Part shown: positions 27,712 to 36,009 of the stretch, piece by piece
Position numbering within the stretch: the stretch's first letter is position 1
Layout of the letters: every line of letters starts with the position of its first letter
Origin: Klebsiella pneumoniae
Lineage (GTDB): Bacteria; Myxococcota_A; UBA796; SXON01
DNA: 45,419 bases
Direction: 5' to 3'
NCBI GenBank assembly: GCA_945862325.1
Contig: CAMAXZ010000035.1
Coordinates: 1-45,419, forward strand
Position numbers and translations under genes: made by a program
The notes under the pieces: model-generated
Told to the model about the DNA's origin: nothing
Seen by the model: the letters and a program-made list of their open reading frames with translations, nothing else
Database searches by the model: none

Positions 27712-27735
27712 TCCGGGCTTCTCCAACGAGCGCGC

Positions 27736-27765
27736 AGTTTAGATCGGGCGTGCCCCCGGCGGCAA
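27736..27765 (-). promoter_or_regulatory. Possible sigma-70 promoter of the giant lipoprotein gene
   Basis: On the minus strand TTGCCG (27760-27765), an 18-base gap and TAAACT (27736-27741) precede the ATG at 27711 by 24 bases. Each hexamer matches four of six. The rest of the 167-base gap to the ABC operon shows no other clear signal. Confidence 0.3.
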
Positions 27766-27878
27766 GGCGGAGGCGGCGGTCGCCCCCAGGCCGTCGTTAC
27801 GCATCGTGACCTCGGGCGGTTGCCCCGAGTCGGGCCATCCAGTTAGCCCCGAAGCCGCCTTCCGAGGTCCCTGGTAGG

Positions 27879-28781
27879 ATGAACATCATCGAGGTCGAAA
27901 ACCTCACCAAGCGGTACGGGTCCACCGTCGCCATCGAGGGCGTGAGCTTCGCCGTCGCGCCCGGCGAAGTCGTGGGCTTCCTCGGTCCGAACGGCGCCGG
28001 GAAGAGCACCACGATGCGCATCGTGTCGGGCAGCCTCGGGGCGTCGTCCGGTACCGCGCGCGTGGGAGGCCACGACGTGGCGGAGGCCCCGGCCAAGGTG
28101 CAGGCCATGCTCGGCTACGCGCCCGAGGCGCCGCCGGTCTACGGCAACATGACCGTGGCGGACTACGTGGCCTTCGCGGCCACGATCAAGGGCGTCGCCG
28201 ACGTCCCGGCCGCGACGCGCGTCGCCCTCGGCCGCGTCGGACTCGACGCCGTCGGCCACCGCATCATCGAGAACCTGTCGAAGGGCTACCGGCAGCGCGT
28301 CGGGCTCGCGCAGGCGCTGGTGCACGACCCCAAGGTGCTCGTCCTCGACGAGCCGACCTCCGGGCTCGATCCGGCGCAGCGCGTCGAGATCCGCAACCTG
28401 ATCTCCGAGCTCGCGGCGGGCGATCGCACGATCATCCTCTCCACGCACGTCCTCGGCGAGATCGAGGCGATCTGCTCGCGCGTCATCATCATCAACCGCG
28501 GGCGGCTCGTCGCGCAGCCGGACCTCTCGGGGCTCCGGCACGCCGGCCGGGTCATCCGCGTGGCCGTCGCGCGGCCCGGCGAGGCCTGCGTCGCGGCCCT
28601 GCACGCCGTGCCCGGTGTCACCGAAGTCGAGGCCGCCGGCCCCCGCTACGTCGTTCGCTGCGACGAAGACCGCCGCGAGGCCGTGGCGCGCGCCGCGGTG
28701 GACTTCGGGCTGCTGGAGCTCGACGGCGCCGAGCGCCTCGAGGACATCTACCTCCGCGCCACCACCGGGAGCGGTTCATGA
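27879..28781 (+). CDS. ABC transporter ATPase, GldA-like
   Basis: 300 residues. Walker A GPNGAGKST (36-44), signature LSKGYRQR (133-140), Walker B VLVLDEP (153-159), H-loop STH (about 194); the C-terminal 70 residues are the regulatory extension of this export-type family. The order ATPase, short permease, GldG-like protein matches the GldA-GldF-GldG type of system found in gliding bacteria and widely elsewhere. It overlaps the permease gene (ATGA). Confidence 0.92.
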   Translation: MNIIEVENLTKRYGSTVAIEGVSFAVAPGEVVGFLGPNGAGKSTTMRIVSGSLGASSGTARVGGHDVAEAPAKVQAMLGYAPEAPPVYGNMTVADYVAFAATIKGVADVPAATRVALGRVGLDAVGHRIIENLSKGYRQRVGLAQALVHDPKVLVLDEPTSGLDPAQRVEIRNLISELAAGDRTIILSTHVLGEIEAICSRVIIINRGRLVAQPDLSGLRHAGRVIRVAVARPGEACVAALHAVPGVTEVEAAGPRYVVRCDEDRREAVARAAVDFGLLELDGAERLEDIYLRATTGSGS

Positions 28782-29548
28782 ACGCCGTGTTCGCCATCGC
28801 GCGTCGCGAGTTCGACGCCTACCTCGCCTCGCCCATCGGGTGGATCTGCCTGACGGCGTTCAGCTTGCTCAACGGGTTCTTCTTCGTCCTGATCATGTGG
28901 TCGTACGTCGAATACACGGCGCAGGCGATGTTCAACCCCGGCCAGGCGGACTCGATCAACGTCAACGACCAGATCGTGGCGCCGCTGTTCAGCAACATGT
29001 CGGTCATCGCGCTCTTCATGGTCCCCGCGCTCACGATGCGCCTGATCGCGGACGACCGGCGCAGCCGAGCGATCGACCTGCTGCTCACCTCGCCGATCAC
29101 GTCCTGGCAGATCACTACCGGCAAGTACCTGGGCGCGTTGGCCTTCGCGGCCGCGCTGGTGGTCACCACGCTTCACTTCCCCGCCTTCCTCTTCTGGCTG
29201 GGGGAGCCCGACACCAACGTGGTGTACGCGCAGTACGCTTCCTTCTTCCTGCTCCTCGCCACGTTCATGGCGACCGGGCTCTTCGCGTCGTCCCTCACCG
29301 ACAACCAGCTCGTGGCGCTGGTGCTCGGGTTCGGCATCAACCTGTTCCTCTGGATCGTCGGCTGGTCGTCCAGCGTGGCGGACGAGGGCACGATCAAGAC
29401 GTTGATCGAGGCCTTCGCGATGGTCCCGCACGTCGAGCGGCTCGGCAAGGGCCTGCTGCACGTGAAGGACATCGTCTACTTCGTGACGTTCATCGGGCTC
29501 TGCCTGTTCGCCACCGCGCAGCGGGTCGAAGCCTTGAGGTGGCGCTGA
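28778..29548 (+). CDS. ABC-2 type permease, GldF-like
   Basis: 256 residues with six hydrophobic helices. The N-terminus AIARREFDAYLASPIGWI and the segment LIADDRRSRAIDLLLTSPIT are typical of GldF/ABC-2 permeases of this group. Its start overlaps the ATPase stop, and its stop overlaps the next ATG (TGATG). It should form the membrane channel with the GldA-like ATPase. Confidence 0.92.
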   Translation: MNAVFAIARREFDAYLASPIGWICLTAFSLLNGFFFVLIMWSYVEYTAQAMFNPGQADSINVNDQIVAPLFSNMSVIALFMVPALTMRLIADDRRSRAIDLLLTSPITSWQITTGKYLGALAFAAALVVTTLHFPAFLFWLGEPDTNVVYAQYASFFLLLATFMATGLFASSLTDNQLVALVLGFGINLFLWIVGWSSSVADEGTIKTLIEAFAMVPHVERLGKGLLHVKDIVYFVTFIGLCLFATAQRVEALRWR

Positions 29549-31203
29549 TGGTCACGCGAATCCTCGGCTGGATCCTCGGCCTCTTCGGAGTCCTGCTCCT
29601 CGCGCTCTACGGGATCGGGTTCGCCTTCTTCGGGCAGGCGGACCTCCCCACGTGGGTGCACGGCATCGGCGCGGCGGGCGCCCTCGGCGTCGCGCTCTTC
29701 CTCTTCCTCGACTGGGGCAACCTCCAGGAGCTCGGCCGCGACCAGACGATCGCGCGCAGCTCGCTCTCGGGCGTCGCGATGGCGCTCGCGCTCGCGGTCG
29801 TCGTCGTCGGGAACATCGTGGCCAACCGCTACGATCGTCGATGGGACGTCACGGCGTCGAAGCGGTACACGCTCGCCCAACAGAGCATCGACATCGCGAA
29901 GGCCCTCGACCGCAAGGTGCAGGTGCTCGCGTTCTTCCCGTCGATCGACCCGCAAGCGGAGAACTTCCGCGAGCTCATGCGAAACTACCAGCGTGAGAAC
30001 TCGCTGATCGAGGCCGAGTTCCACGACCCGTACAACGAGGCGCAGCTCGCGCAGCAGCTCAAGGTGAGCGAGTACGGCACCGTCATCCTCAAGAGCGGCG
30101 ACGACGAGCAGCGGATCGAGAGCGGCTTCGACGAAGAGGCGTTCACCAACGCGCTCGTGAAGGTCACCTCCGACGTCGAGCACGTGGTGTGCGGCATCTA
30201 CGGCCACGGCGAGCGCGAGGACATGGACGACCAGACCGCAGGCGGCCTGGGCACGCTCATCACCCGCCTCCAAGGCCAGAACTATACCTGGCGTCGGATC
30301 AATCTCCTCGAAGAGGCGCCGACCCCCGAGGCGTGCGGGGTGCTCGTGCTGGCCGACCCGCAGGCCGAGCTGATCGCCCTCGAGCGCGACCGCATGGCCG
30401 CCTACGTCGCGGCCGGTGGCGCGCTGGTCGCGATGATCGAGCCGCTGAAGACGGCGGCGTTGGCGGACGACTTCGCGCGGTACGGCGTCGTGATCGGCGA
30501 TGACGTCGTGATCGAGGGCGACCCGATGCGGCAGGTGCAGGGGGGAGGCCCCACGATGCTGCTGCTCGACTCGGACAGCTTCGACGCGCATCCCATCGCC
30601 GAGAAGGTGCGCGGCGTCGCCCTGTTGTCCCTGGCCCGGAGCGTGGCGAAGGGCGATGACGTGCCCGGCCTCAACGTGATGGAGCTCGCGCGCACCTCCG
30701 ACCAGAGCTGGGCCGAGACGACCCTCACCGGCCCGACTCCGGAAGAGCCCCCGCCGCCGGCCGAGCCCAACGGCGCCGACCGGGTCGGGAAGGTTCCGGT
30801 GGCGGTGGTGGTCGAGGTCACCGATCCGGCGAACCTGCGCGTGTCCGGCGAGCCCACCCCCGCCGCCGGGTCCGAGGCCCCCGTAGCGGTGACGACGGCC
30901 CCGGCGGAGACGGCCGAACTGCCCCGAAAGGCCGGTGGAAAGGTCGTTGTCTTCGGCGACGCCGACTTCGCGTCCAACCAGTTCGTGCTCACGGGCAGCA
31001 ACCAGGACCTGTTCCTCAACACGGTGGCCTGGATGGTCGGAGAGACCGACCAGATCAGCATCCGCTCCAACGAGGCCGGCGCGGCGAAGCTGACCTTGGA
31101 GCTGTGGGGCCTGTTCGTGATCCTCGCCACCAGCTTGTTCTTCGTACCGGGGGCGATGGTCGCCGGAGCGATCGCGACGTGGCTGGTGCGCCGGGGGCGC
31201 TGA
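29548..31203 (+). CDS. GldG-like ABC accessory membrane protein
   Basis: About 551 residues. Three N-terminal hydrophobic segments precede DVTASKRYTLAQQSIDIAKALDR, then a large extracytoplasmic domain (HGEREDMDDQTAGG, VVFGDADFASNQF) and a C-terminal helix before WLVRRGR. This is the GldG/ABC-type uncharacterised domain layout. A Pro/Glu-rich insert (about 390-465, starting TPEEPPPPAEP) is longer than I would expect. GAGGTGG precedes the ATG. Confidence 0.88.
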   Translation: MVTRILGWILGLFGVLLLALYGIGFAFFGQADLPTWVHGIGAAGALGVALFLFLDWGNLQELGRDQTIARSSLSGVAMALALAVVVVGNIVANRYDRRWDVTASKRYTLAQQSIDIAKALDRKVQVLAFFPSIDPQAENFRELMRNYQRENSLIEAEFHDPYNEAQLAQQLKVSEYGTVILKSGDDEQRIESGFDEEAFTNALVKVTSDVEHVVCGIYGHGEREDMDDQTAGGLGTLITRLQGQNYTWRRINLLEEAPTPEACGVLVLADPQAELIALERDRMAAYVAAGGALVAMIEPLKTAALADDFARYGVVIGDDVVIEGDPMRQVQGGGPTMLLLDSDSFDAHPIAEKVRGVALLSLARSVAKGDDVPGLNVMELARTSDQSWAETTLTGPTPEEPPPPAEPNGADRVGKVPVAVVVEVTDPANLRVSGEPTPAAGSEAPVAVTTAPAETAELPRKAGGKVVVFGDADFASNQFVLTGSNQDLFLNTVAWMVGETDQISIRSNEAGAAKLTLELWGLFVILATSLFFVPGAMVAGAIATWLVRRGR

Positions 31204-31235
31204 CGCTACGTTCCCAAACGCGCGCGGAGGGACCC

Positions 31236-31706
31236 ATGGCGGACGACATCATCGAGCTTGCAGTCGCGATCGAGCTCGAGTGCGCGGCGTTGTACGAGGT
31301 GTTTGCTGCGGCGTTCGCCGACAACGCGGAGCTGCACTACTTCTGGAAGCTGTACGCGGAGGCGGAGCGCTACCACGGCGCGACGATCCGCATCCACGCC
31401 GCGGCCTTCCAGACGGCGCCGGACGCCTCGCAGCTCGTCGTGGGGCCGGTGGAGATGACGGAGCTCCTCGCCCTCGTGCGCGAAAACCGTGTCCGCTTCG
31501 AGCGCGCGGCGCCCACGGTGCTCGAGGCGCTGCGCCTCGCGCGGCAGATCGAAGACAGCAGCGCCGAAGTGCACCTGCGCGCCCAGTTCTTCAAGGGCCA
31601 CGCCCTCGCCGAGCTCTTCCAGAAGATGGCGGAAGAAGATCGCGCGCATCGCAACGTCCTCGAGACCGCCGAGCAGCGCTTCGGCGGGGCTGCCGCCGAA
31701 GCCTGA
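31236..31706 (+). CDS. Ferritin-like/rubrerythrin-like di-metal protein
   Basis: 156 residues, all helical, with GGAGG before the ATG. Helix 1 has E15 in AIELECAALY; E44-x-x-H47 is a rubrerythrin-style pair. The fourth-helix motif is EEDRAH (133-138), giving E134-x3-H138 or D135-x2-H138 instead of a clean E-x-x-H. It could bind a diiron centre or have a modified site. It is separated from the ABC operon by 32 bases and may be transcribed with it. Confidence 0.75.
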   Translation: MADDIIELAVAIELECAALYEVFAAAFADNAELHYFWKLYAEAERYHGATIRIHAAAFQTAPDASQLVVGPVEMTELLALVRENRVRFERAAPTVLEALRLARQIEDSSAEVHLRAQFFKGHALAELFQKMAEEDRAHRNVLETAEQRFGGAAAEA

Positions 31707-31709
31707 GGC

Positions 31710-31731
31710 CCCTCGCGCTGACGCGCGAGGG
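31710..31731. terminator. GC-rich hairpin between convergent genes
   Basis: A nine-base perfect stem CCCTCGCGC / GCGCGAGGG with a four-base loop TGAC lies between the ferritin-like stop (31706) and the stop of the minus-strand gene at 31749. It lacks a T run, so it may act as a bidirectional pause or rho-assisted terminator. Confidence 0.5.
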
Positions 31732-31748
31732 TGGGACGCCCTGTGCGT

Positions 31749-32066
31749 TCAGCCCAGGATCTTCTGGAGCTGCATCGCAAGGCCGACGTTGCTCGCCTTG
31801 AGCTTGCCGGTCATGAAGGCCTGCATCGCGAAGGCAGGATTGTCCAGCACCTTCTCCCAGTCGGCCTTCGCCACGGTGATGATGCAGCCGGCGTTCTCCG
31901 CCGCGCCCTCACGCACGACGCCACCCGGCGTCTTCAGGTCGATGGTCCAGGTGCCCGCACCCGCGACGTCGAACTGGAAGACCGCGTTGACGCTGGACGC
32001 GAGGTCCGGCTTCTTGGCGAGCTTGTTGGGCATGTAGATCTCGAAGAACTCGCGGGTCTCGGCCAT
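31749..32066 (-). CDS. SCP2 sterol-carrier-like domain protein
   Basis: 105 residues. The order FEIYMPNKL, VFQFDVAGAGTWTIDL, CIITVAKADWEKVLDNP, MTGKLKASNVGLAMQLQKIL is the SCP2 lipid-binding fold. GGAG stands six bases before the ATG. Stand-alone SCP2 domains bind acyl chains or sterols; myxobacteria make sterols, but a ligand cannot be told from sequence. Confidence 0.9.
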   Translation of the reverse strand: MAETREFFEIYMPNKLAKKPDLASSVNAVFQFDVAGAGTWTIDLKTPGGVVREGAAENAGCIITVAKADWEKVLDNPAFAMQAFMTGKLKASNVGLAMQLQKILG

Positions 32067-32091
32067 GTGCACTCCAGTGAACCGTCGTTCA

Positions 32092-32856
32092 TTATCGCGA
32101 GTGCCGCAAGCCCGGCAACCGCGAGATCCACTCCGCCACGGTGGTGCGCGGCCCGCCGGGCGCCGAGCCCCACGTGTCCATGTCGGCGGGTGGTTGGGAC
32201 GCGACGGCGGCCGCCACCCCTGCCGGACCGAACCACGCCCGAGCGGAGGCGCCTCCGAAGCGCCGGACGGCCGCCGCCGCGACGTCGTCGAGGGTGACGG
32301 GCTCGGGCCCGAGGAGGGTGTGATCGCCCCCGGACAACGCCAGGATGGCGCGTACGGCGTCGTCGACGAAGATCGGACGGCACGGCGCCACCGAGGCCAC
32401 GCGGGCGACGCCGGTCTCGCGGAGGCGGCGGACGACCGCGCCCACGCAGGGGTCGTCGGGGCCGAAGATCGGCGCGACGCGCACGATCGTCGCGCCTGGA
32501 GCGGCACGCGCGCCGTCGGCGAACGCGTCGACCGCCGGGCGCCCGGACCCGGCGGGGCCCACCCAGGTGACGACGGCGCCCGCACGGAGCGCGTGCGCGA
32601 CGAACCGCGGGACGAGCTGCCCGTAGAGCCGTCGAGGGTCGTCCCGTGGGCCGGGCGCCACGACGACGACCACGCGCAGGCCCTCGGCCACGGGCGGAGG
32701 GGCGACCGCGAGGTCGGCGTGGCGCCACAGGCACAGGTGGGCCCGGGCGCTCCGCGACGCGACGCAAACACTTGCCCCGTCGGCGAGGGCCCGCCGGGCG
32801 ACCGCCGCGCCCACGCGTCCGCCGCCGACGACGAGCAGCTCGCGCGGGGCGGTCAC
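32092..32856 (-). CDS. NAD(P)-dependent epimerase/dehydratase-like protein
   Basis: 254 residues from a GTG that overlaps the PHP gene stop (GTGA). N-terminal Rossmann motif GGGRVG (11-16), then a nucleotide-sugar-epimerase-like middle (VRVAPIFGPDD) and FVDDAVRAIL, typical of atypical SDR/NAD(P)-binding proteins. The usual YxxxK is not evident, so catalysis is uncertain. Confidence 0.75.
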   Translation of the reverse strand: MTAPRELLVVGGGRVGAAVARRALADGASVCVASRSARAHLCLWRHADLAVAPPPVAEGLRVVVVVAPGPRDDPRRLYGQLVPRFVAHALRAGAVVTWVGPAGSGRPAVDAFADGARAAPGATIVRVAPIFGPDDPCVGAVVRRLRETGVARVASVAPCRPIFVDDAVRAILALSGGDHTLLGPEPVTLDDVAAAAVRRFGGASARAWFGPAGVAAAVASQPPADMDTWGSAPGGPRTTVAEWISRLPGLRHSR

Positions 32857-33734
32857 GCGTCCAGGCGAGCCAGGAATTGCGCCGCGCGTTCCCCTTGGAA
32901 CGCGAAGGCGCCGAGCTCACCTTCGGACCAGCCGTGCCAGTCGGACCCGCCCGAAGCGACGAGGCGGTGCTTGTCCGCGAGCGTCTTCAGGCCGTTGCGC
33001 ACCCGGCGATCGACCGTTGGGCGGAGCAGCTCGACCCCATGCAGGCCCGCCGCCACGAACACGTCGATCCACGCCGTCGCGTCCGCGAGCTGAGGGTGCG
33101 CCCACACCGTGAGCCCGCCCGCGGCGCGCGCCACACGGATGGCCTCGACGAAGGTCAACGACAGCAGCGGGACCCGCGCGTGGATCAGCGACCAGGCCGC
33201 GTGCGGCTCGGGGGCGCGGCCGGCGTCGCGGAGCGCTCGATAGATGTGGTGGCGCGTGAGCGCGCGGTCCCCCGCGCGGGCCCCGGTGTCGGCGCGGGCC
33301 GCGTCGAGCCCGAGGGCGTCGAGCCCCCGGTCGTAGCGCTCGGCACGCTCTCGCGCGCGGCTTCGGAGGAACTCGGCGAAGGACTCGGGCATCTCCCCCG
33401 GGAAGTACACGAGCAGGTGGAGCTCGCGGCCGCCGTGGGTTCCCGAAAGCTCGGTGCCGGCGATGACGCGGACGGAGCGCCCGCCGACCTCGTGTACGCC
33501 GGCCGAAAATGGTCCAGGAAGGTCGTGATCGGTGATCGCGACGACGTCGAGGCGCGCCGCGGCGCATCGCGCCAGGACCTCCTCCGGCGGATGCCGTCCG
33601 TCGGAGCGGTTGGTGTGCATGTGGAGGTCGACGCGGCCCACCTCGGGCAAGGTTGGACGCGCCTCCGGCAGCCGCGCCCGAAGCGCGCGGCTGGGCTTAT
33701 TCTTGCGCGTCCAGCTCATCGAGCATCCGTCCAT
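32853..33734 (-). CDS. PHP-domain metal-dependent phosphoesterase
   Basis: About 293 residues (ATG at 33734; ATG at 33719 also possible). PHP motifs: DLHMHTNRSDG (36-46), AITDHDLPG, AGTELS, and GSDWHG near the end. These give the three-metal phosphoesterase site. It overlaps the DivIVA-like gene by up to 38 bases and the following gene by GTGA. The substrate is unknown; nucleoside 3',5'-bisphosphate or 5'-3' exonuclease (TrpH-like) activity would be the family precedent. Confidence 0.88.
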   Translation of the reverse strand: MDGCSMSWTRKNKPSRALRARLPEARPTLPEVGRVDLHMHTNRSDGRHPPEEVLARCAAARLDVVAITDHDLPGPFSAGVHEVGGRSVRVIAGTELSGTHGGRELHLLVYFPGEMPESFAEFLRSRARERAERYDRGLDALGLDAARADTGARAGDRALTRHHIYRALRDAGRAPEPHAAWSLIHARVPLLSLTFVEAIRVARAAGGLTVWAHPQLADATAWIDVFVAAGLHGVELLRPTVDRRVRNGLKTLADKHRLVASGGSDWHGWSEGELGAFAFQGERAAQFLARLDA

Positions 33735-34158
33735 GGGACTCGATCAACGCGCGCATCTGGGCGACGAGATGGCTGCGCGCGGAGCGAAGGCGAAGCACCT
33801 CTTCGTGCAGCGCCCGGCGTTCGTCGTGCGCCGCCGCGAGCACCGACTGGGCCTCGAGGCGCGCCTCGCCGAGCGTGACGTCGACCTCGCGCCGCGCCGT
33901 GTTCTCGAGGTCCAGCGCGAGCCGGCGCGCGAGCACCATCGTCTCCTTGATCTCCCCCTGTTCGGCGCGCAGCTCGGCGATCGTGTCCTCGCGGGCAGCG
34001 AGCTCGTCGCGGAGGCGCGCGCCGTCACGGAGAGCGGACTCCCACGCCTCGCGGACCTCGTCCAGGAAGGCGTGCACCTCGTCGGGCTCGTAGCCGCCGC
34101 GGCCGCGGGCGGGGCCGAACTGCTTGTTGATGACGTCGAGGGGGGTGAACTGGGCCAT
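33697..34158 (-). CDS. DivIVA-domain coiled-coil protein
   Basis: 153 residues. The N-terminus FTPLDVINKQFGPARGRGGY followed by DEVHAFLDEV is the DivIVA consensus, then an uninterrupted coiled coil (40-150). DivIVA-like proteins sense membrane curvature and organise poles or division sites. It lies in the minus-strand run with the membrane regulator upstream. Confidence 0.9.
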   Translation of the reverse strand: MAQFTPLDVINKQFGPARGRGGYEPDEVHAFLDEVREAWESALRDGARLRDELAAREDTIAELRAEQGEIKETMVLARRLALDLENTARREVDVTLGEARLEAQSVLAAAHDERRALHEEVLRLRSARSHLVAQMRALIESHGRMLDELDAQE

Positions 34159-34167
34159 CGTGCGGCG

Positions 34168-35640
34168 CTATCGCGTCCCGCCGGCCACCGCGACGCTCGC
34201 GTCGGGATACCGCGTCGAAAGGCGCTCGGCGAGGCCCGCGGCCGACTCCGTCGCGGCGCCCGCGGCGACGACGGAGCCCAGATCGGGCAATGCGGACATC
34301 GACGCGACGACGACATGGGACCGCGCGCCCGAGTCGAGGCGGAACCGGCCGTCTCCCGTCGCGAGGCGGGCCTTGTCCCCGAGGTTCTCGCTGTCGAACA
34401 CGACGACGTGACCGCCTTCGCCGACGGCGACCACCCAGACGAGGGCTTCGTCGTCGGTGTCGAACGAGACGCCCGCGGCGTCCGCGCGCACCTCGAGGGG
34501 GAGCCCCGACCGTGGCGCGTCGGCGAGGGCCCACACCGCCGCCGCGACGGCGAGCATCGCCACGAGGAACGCGGCGGCCCAGACGCGGGCCGCCGACGGA
34601 GGCGGCGGCAGCGGCTCAGGCAGCTCGACCAACCCTGCCGCGTCGCCCCAGGGGACGCCGCGCACGCCGGCGAGGAGCTCGTCGACGCCGGCTCCCACCG
34701 GCGCGACGCGGGTCCAGCGGCCGGAAACCCGCCGTCGGAGCGCCCGCAGGTGCTCGCGGCGGGGCGCGGCGCGCTCCGCGGCGCCGACCAGCACGGGCGC
34801 GGGATCGAGCGCCGTGACGTCGACGAGGAGCGTGTCGTCGGCGAGGCGGCTCACCGCGCCGGCCGGGCCGGCCGCCGCGAGGGCGCGGTGGAGTGCGTTG
34901 AGGTGACGCCGCCCGTCGGGGTGGACCACGATCGCCGCGGCGTCCCAGGTGCTCGGCGCGACGCACGGCCCGTCTTCGGGCGGAAAGAGGTCGTTCGGAG
35001 TGAGCACGCCCTCGCGGAACAGGCGCAGAGCCCGGGCGCACCGCGGACAGCGGTCGGCGTGGGCCTTGCCCATTTCCGTGGCGAGGCCGCCGGGCCCAGG
35101 GCACGTCTCGCCGGCGGTGTTGGCGAGCCGCCCGAGCAGCCGGTCGAAGCGCGACCCCTCCCAGCCATCGACGTCGACGCCTCCGTCGCGCAGAACATCG
35201 CGCGCGATCGCGCGCACGGCCTCGCGGGCCCCCTTGAGCACCACGCGATCGAGCCGGGTACGGGCCTCGAGCTCGTCCAGATCCTCGCCGTCCGCGAAGT
35301 GCAAGCGGAACACGGCGTCGTGCACGGGCTCGCCCGCGTCGAGCACGGCTTGACGCCACTCCGGCCGCAGGGCGATCGCCCAGTCCGGGTCGTCCACGCG
35401 CTCGGGGTACACGCCCTCCGCGCGCGCGAGCAGCTCCGCCACGGACGCGGCCGCCCGCGACTCGCACTCCTCCAGCGGAAGCCCCGCGCCGACCCGGAGC
35501 AGCGCGTGCTCGCGCGCCACGCGCAAGGTCGTCCCCTTCGGGTTCACCCCGGCTCGGAGGAGCTCCCACACCACGCGGATGGTGACGGGACCCCACGCCC
35601 GCCGCAGCGGATCGGCCACGCCGCGGCTCGGCGATTCCAT
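34168..35640 (-). CDS. Membrane-anchored regulator with sigma-region-4-like helix-turn-helix and zinc anti-sigma motif
   Basis: 490 residues. Residues 107-150 (VFRLHFADGEDLDELEARTR, then LDRVVLKGAREAVRAIAR) resemble sigma-70 region 4 or a related HTH. H194-x3-C198-x2-C201 (HADRCPRC) with C180 matches the zinc anti-sigma (ZAS) motif. A transmembrane helix spans about 352-373, and a 115-residue exported domain follows. I read it as a fused sigma-like/anti-sigma-like membrane sensor; that combination is inferred. The start has no strong ribosome site. Confidence 0.65.
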   Translation of the reverse strand: MESPSRGVADPLRRAWGPVTIRVVWELLRAGVNPKGTTLRVAREHALLRVGAGLPLEECESRAAASVAELLARAEGVYPERVDDPDWAIALRPEWRQAVLDAGEPVHDAVFRLHFADGEDLDELEARTRLDRVVLKGAREAVRAIARDVLRDGGVDVDGWEGSRFDRLLGRLANTAGETCPGPGGLATEMGKAHADRCPRCARALRLFREGVLTPNDLFPPEDGPCVAPSTWDAAAIVVHPDGRRHLNALHRALAAAGPAGAVSRLADDTLLVDVTALDPAPVLVGAAERAAPRREHLRALRRRVSGRWTRVAPVGAGVDELLAGVRGVPWGDAAGLVELPEPLPPPPSAARVWAAAFLVAMLAVAAAVWALADAPRSGLPLEVRADAAGVSFDTDDEALVWVVAVGEGGHVVVFDSENLGDKARLATGDGRFRLDSGARSHVVVASMSALPDLGSVVAAGAATESAAGLAERLSTRYPDASVAVAGGTR

Positions 35641-35670
35641 GCCGCGGAGCTAACCCGAAGCGTGCGCGTC

Positions 35671-35686
35671 CGGGGCGTGTGCCCCG
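35671..35686 (-). terminator. Hairpin after the 55-residue gene
   Basis: A six-base perfect stem CGGGGC / GCCCCG with a four-base loop lies between the micro-gene stop (35696) and the regulator start (35640). It could be a terminator or an attenuating hairpin for the genes beyond. No T run. Confidence 0.45.
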
Positions 35687-35695
35687 TGCGAAGCG

Positions 35696-35863
35696 CTACG
35701 CCGCCTCTTCCTCGCGACGCTGGGTCGCGGGGGAGCTCAGGATGTCGTTGATCACCGCGGCGGTCGCGATGCTGGCGAGCTCTTCGTCCCCGTAGCGAGC
35801 GAGAAACTCGTCGTAGACGATGCTGATGATCTCACCGAGCGTGTGCTTGGATCCACCGTTCAT
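35696..35863 (-). CDS. 55-residue acidic protein under sigma-54 control
   Basis: 55 residues with a near-perfect AGGAGG six bases before the ATG. The sequence (KHTLGEIISIVYDEFLARYG, EELASIATAAVINDIL) predicts two amphipathic helices and a charged tail REEEAA. I do not recognise the family. The strong ribosome site, sigma-54 promoter and following hairpin argue for a real, highly expressed small regulator or scaffold. Confidence 0.8.
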   Translation of the reverse strand: MNGGSKHTLGEIISIVYDEFLARYGDEELASIATAAVINDILSSPATQRREEEAA

Positions 35864-35909
35864 TTCGGCCTCCTGTCCGCGCCTGTCGGCCCGTACGCTT
35901 CGAGACCTA

Positions 35910-35925
35910 TGCAAGGCACATGCCA
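35910..35925 (-). promoter_or_regulatory. Sigma-54 (-24/-12) promoter
   Basis: On the minus strand TGGCATG-N4-TTGCA matches the sigma-54 consensus TGGCAYR-N4-TTGCW at every specified base. Start of transcription would be near 35898, giving a 35-base leader before the ATG at 35863. An activator (enhancer-binding protein) should bind upstream, in 35930-36009, where a GTCGCC-C-GGCGAC palindrome lies at 35984-35996. Confidence 0.8.
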
Positions 35926-36009
35926 CACTTCGGTATCGGGGGTGCAGGGCGACGAACACCGACGTCAGAACCGTAAGCGCGGGGTCGCCCGGCGACTCGT
36001 CGGACGTTG

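Noticed and set aside
23359..27846. Very long open frame on the plus strand (1495 codons)
   Set aside because: Antisense shadow of the giant lipoprotein; same reason. It has no ribosome site or signal, and the minus-strand protein has clear domains.
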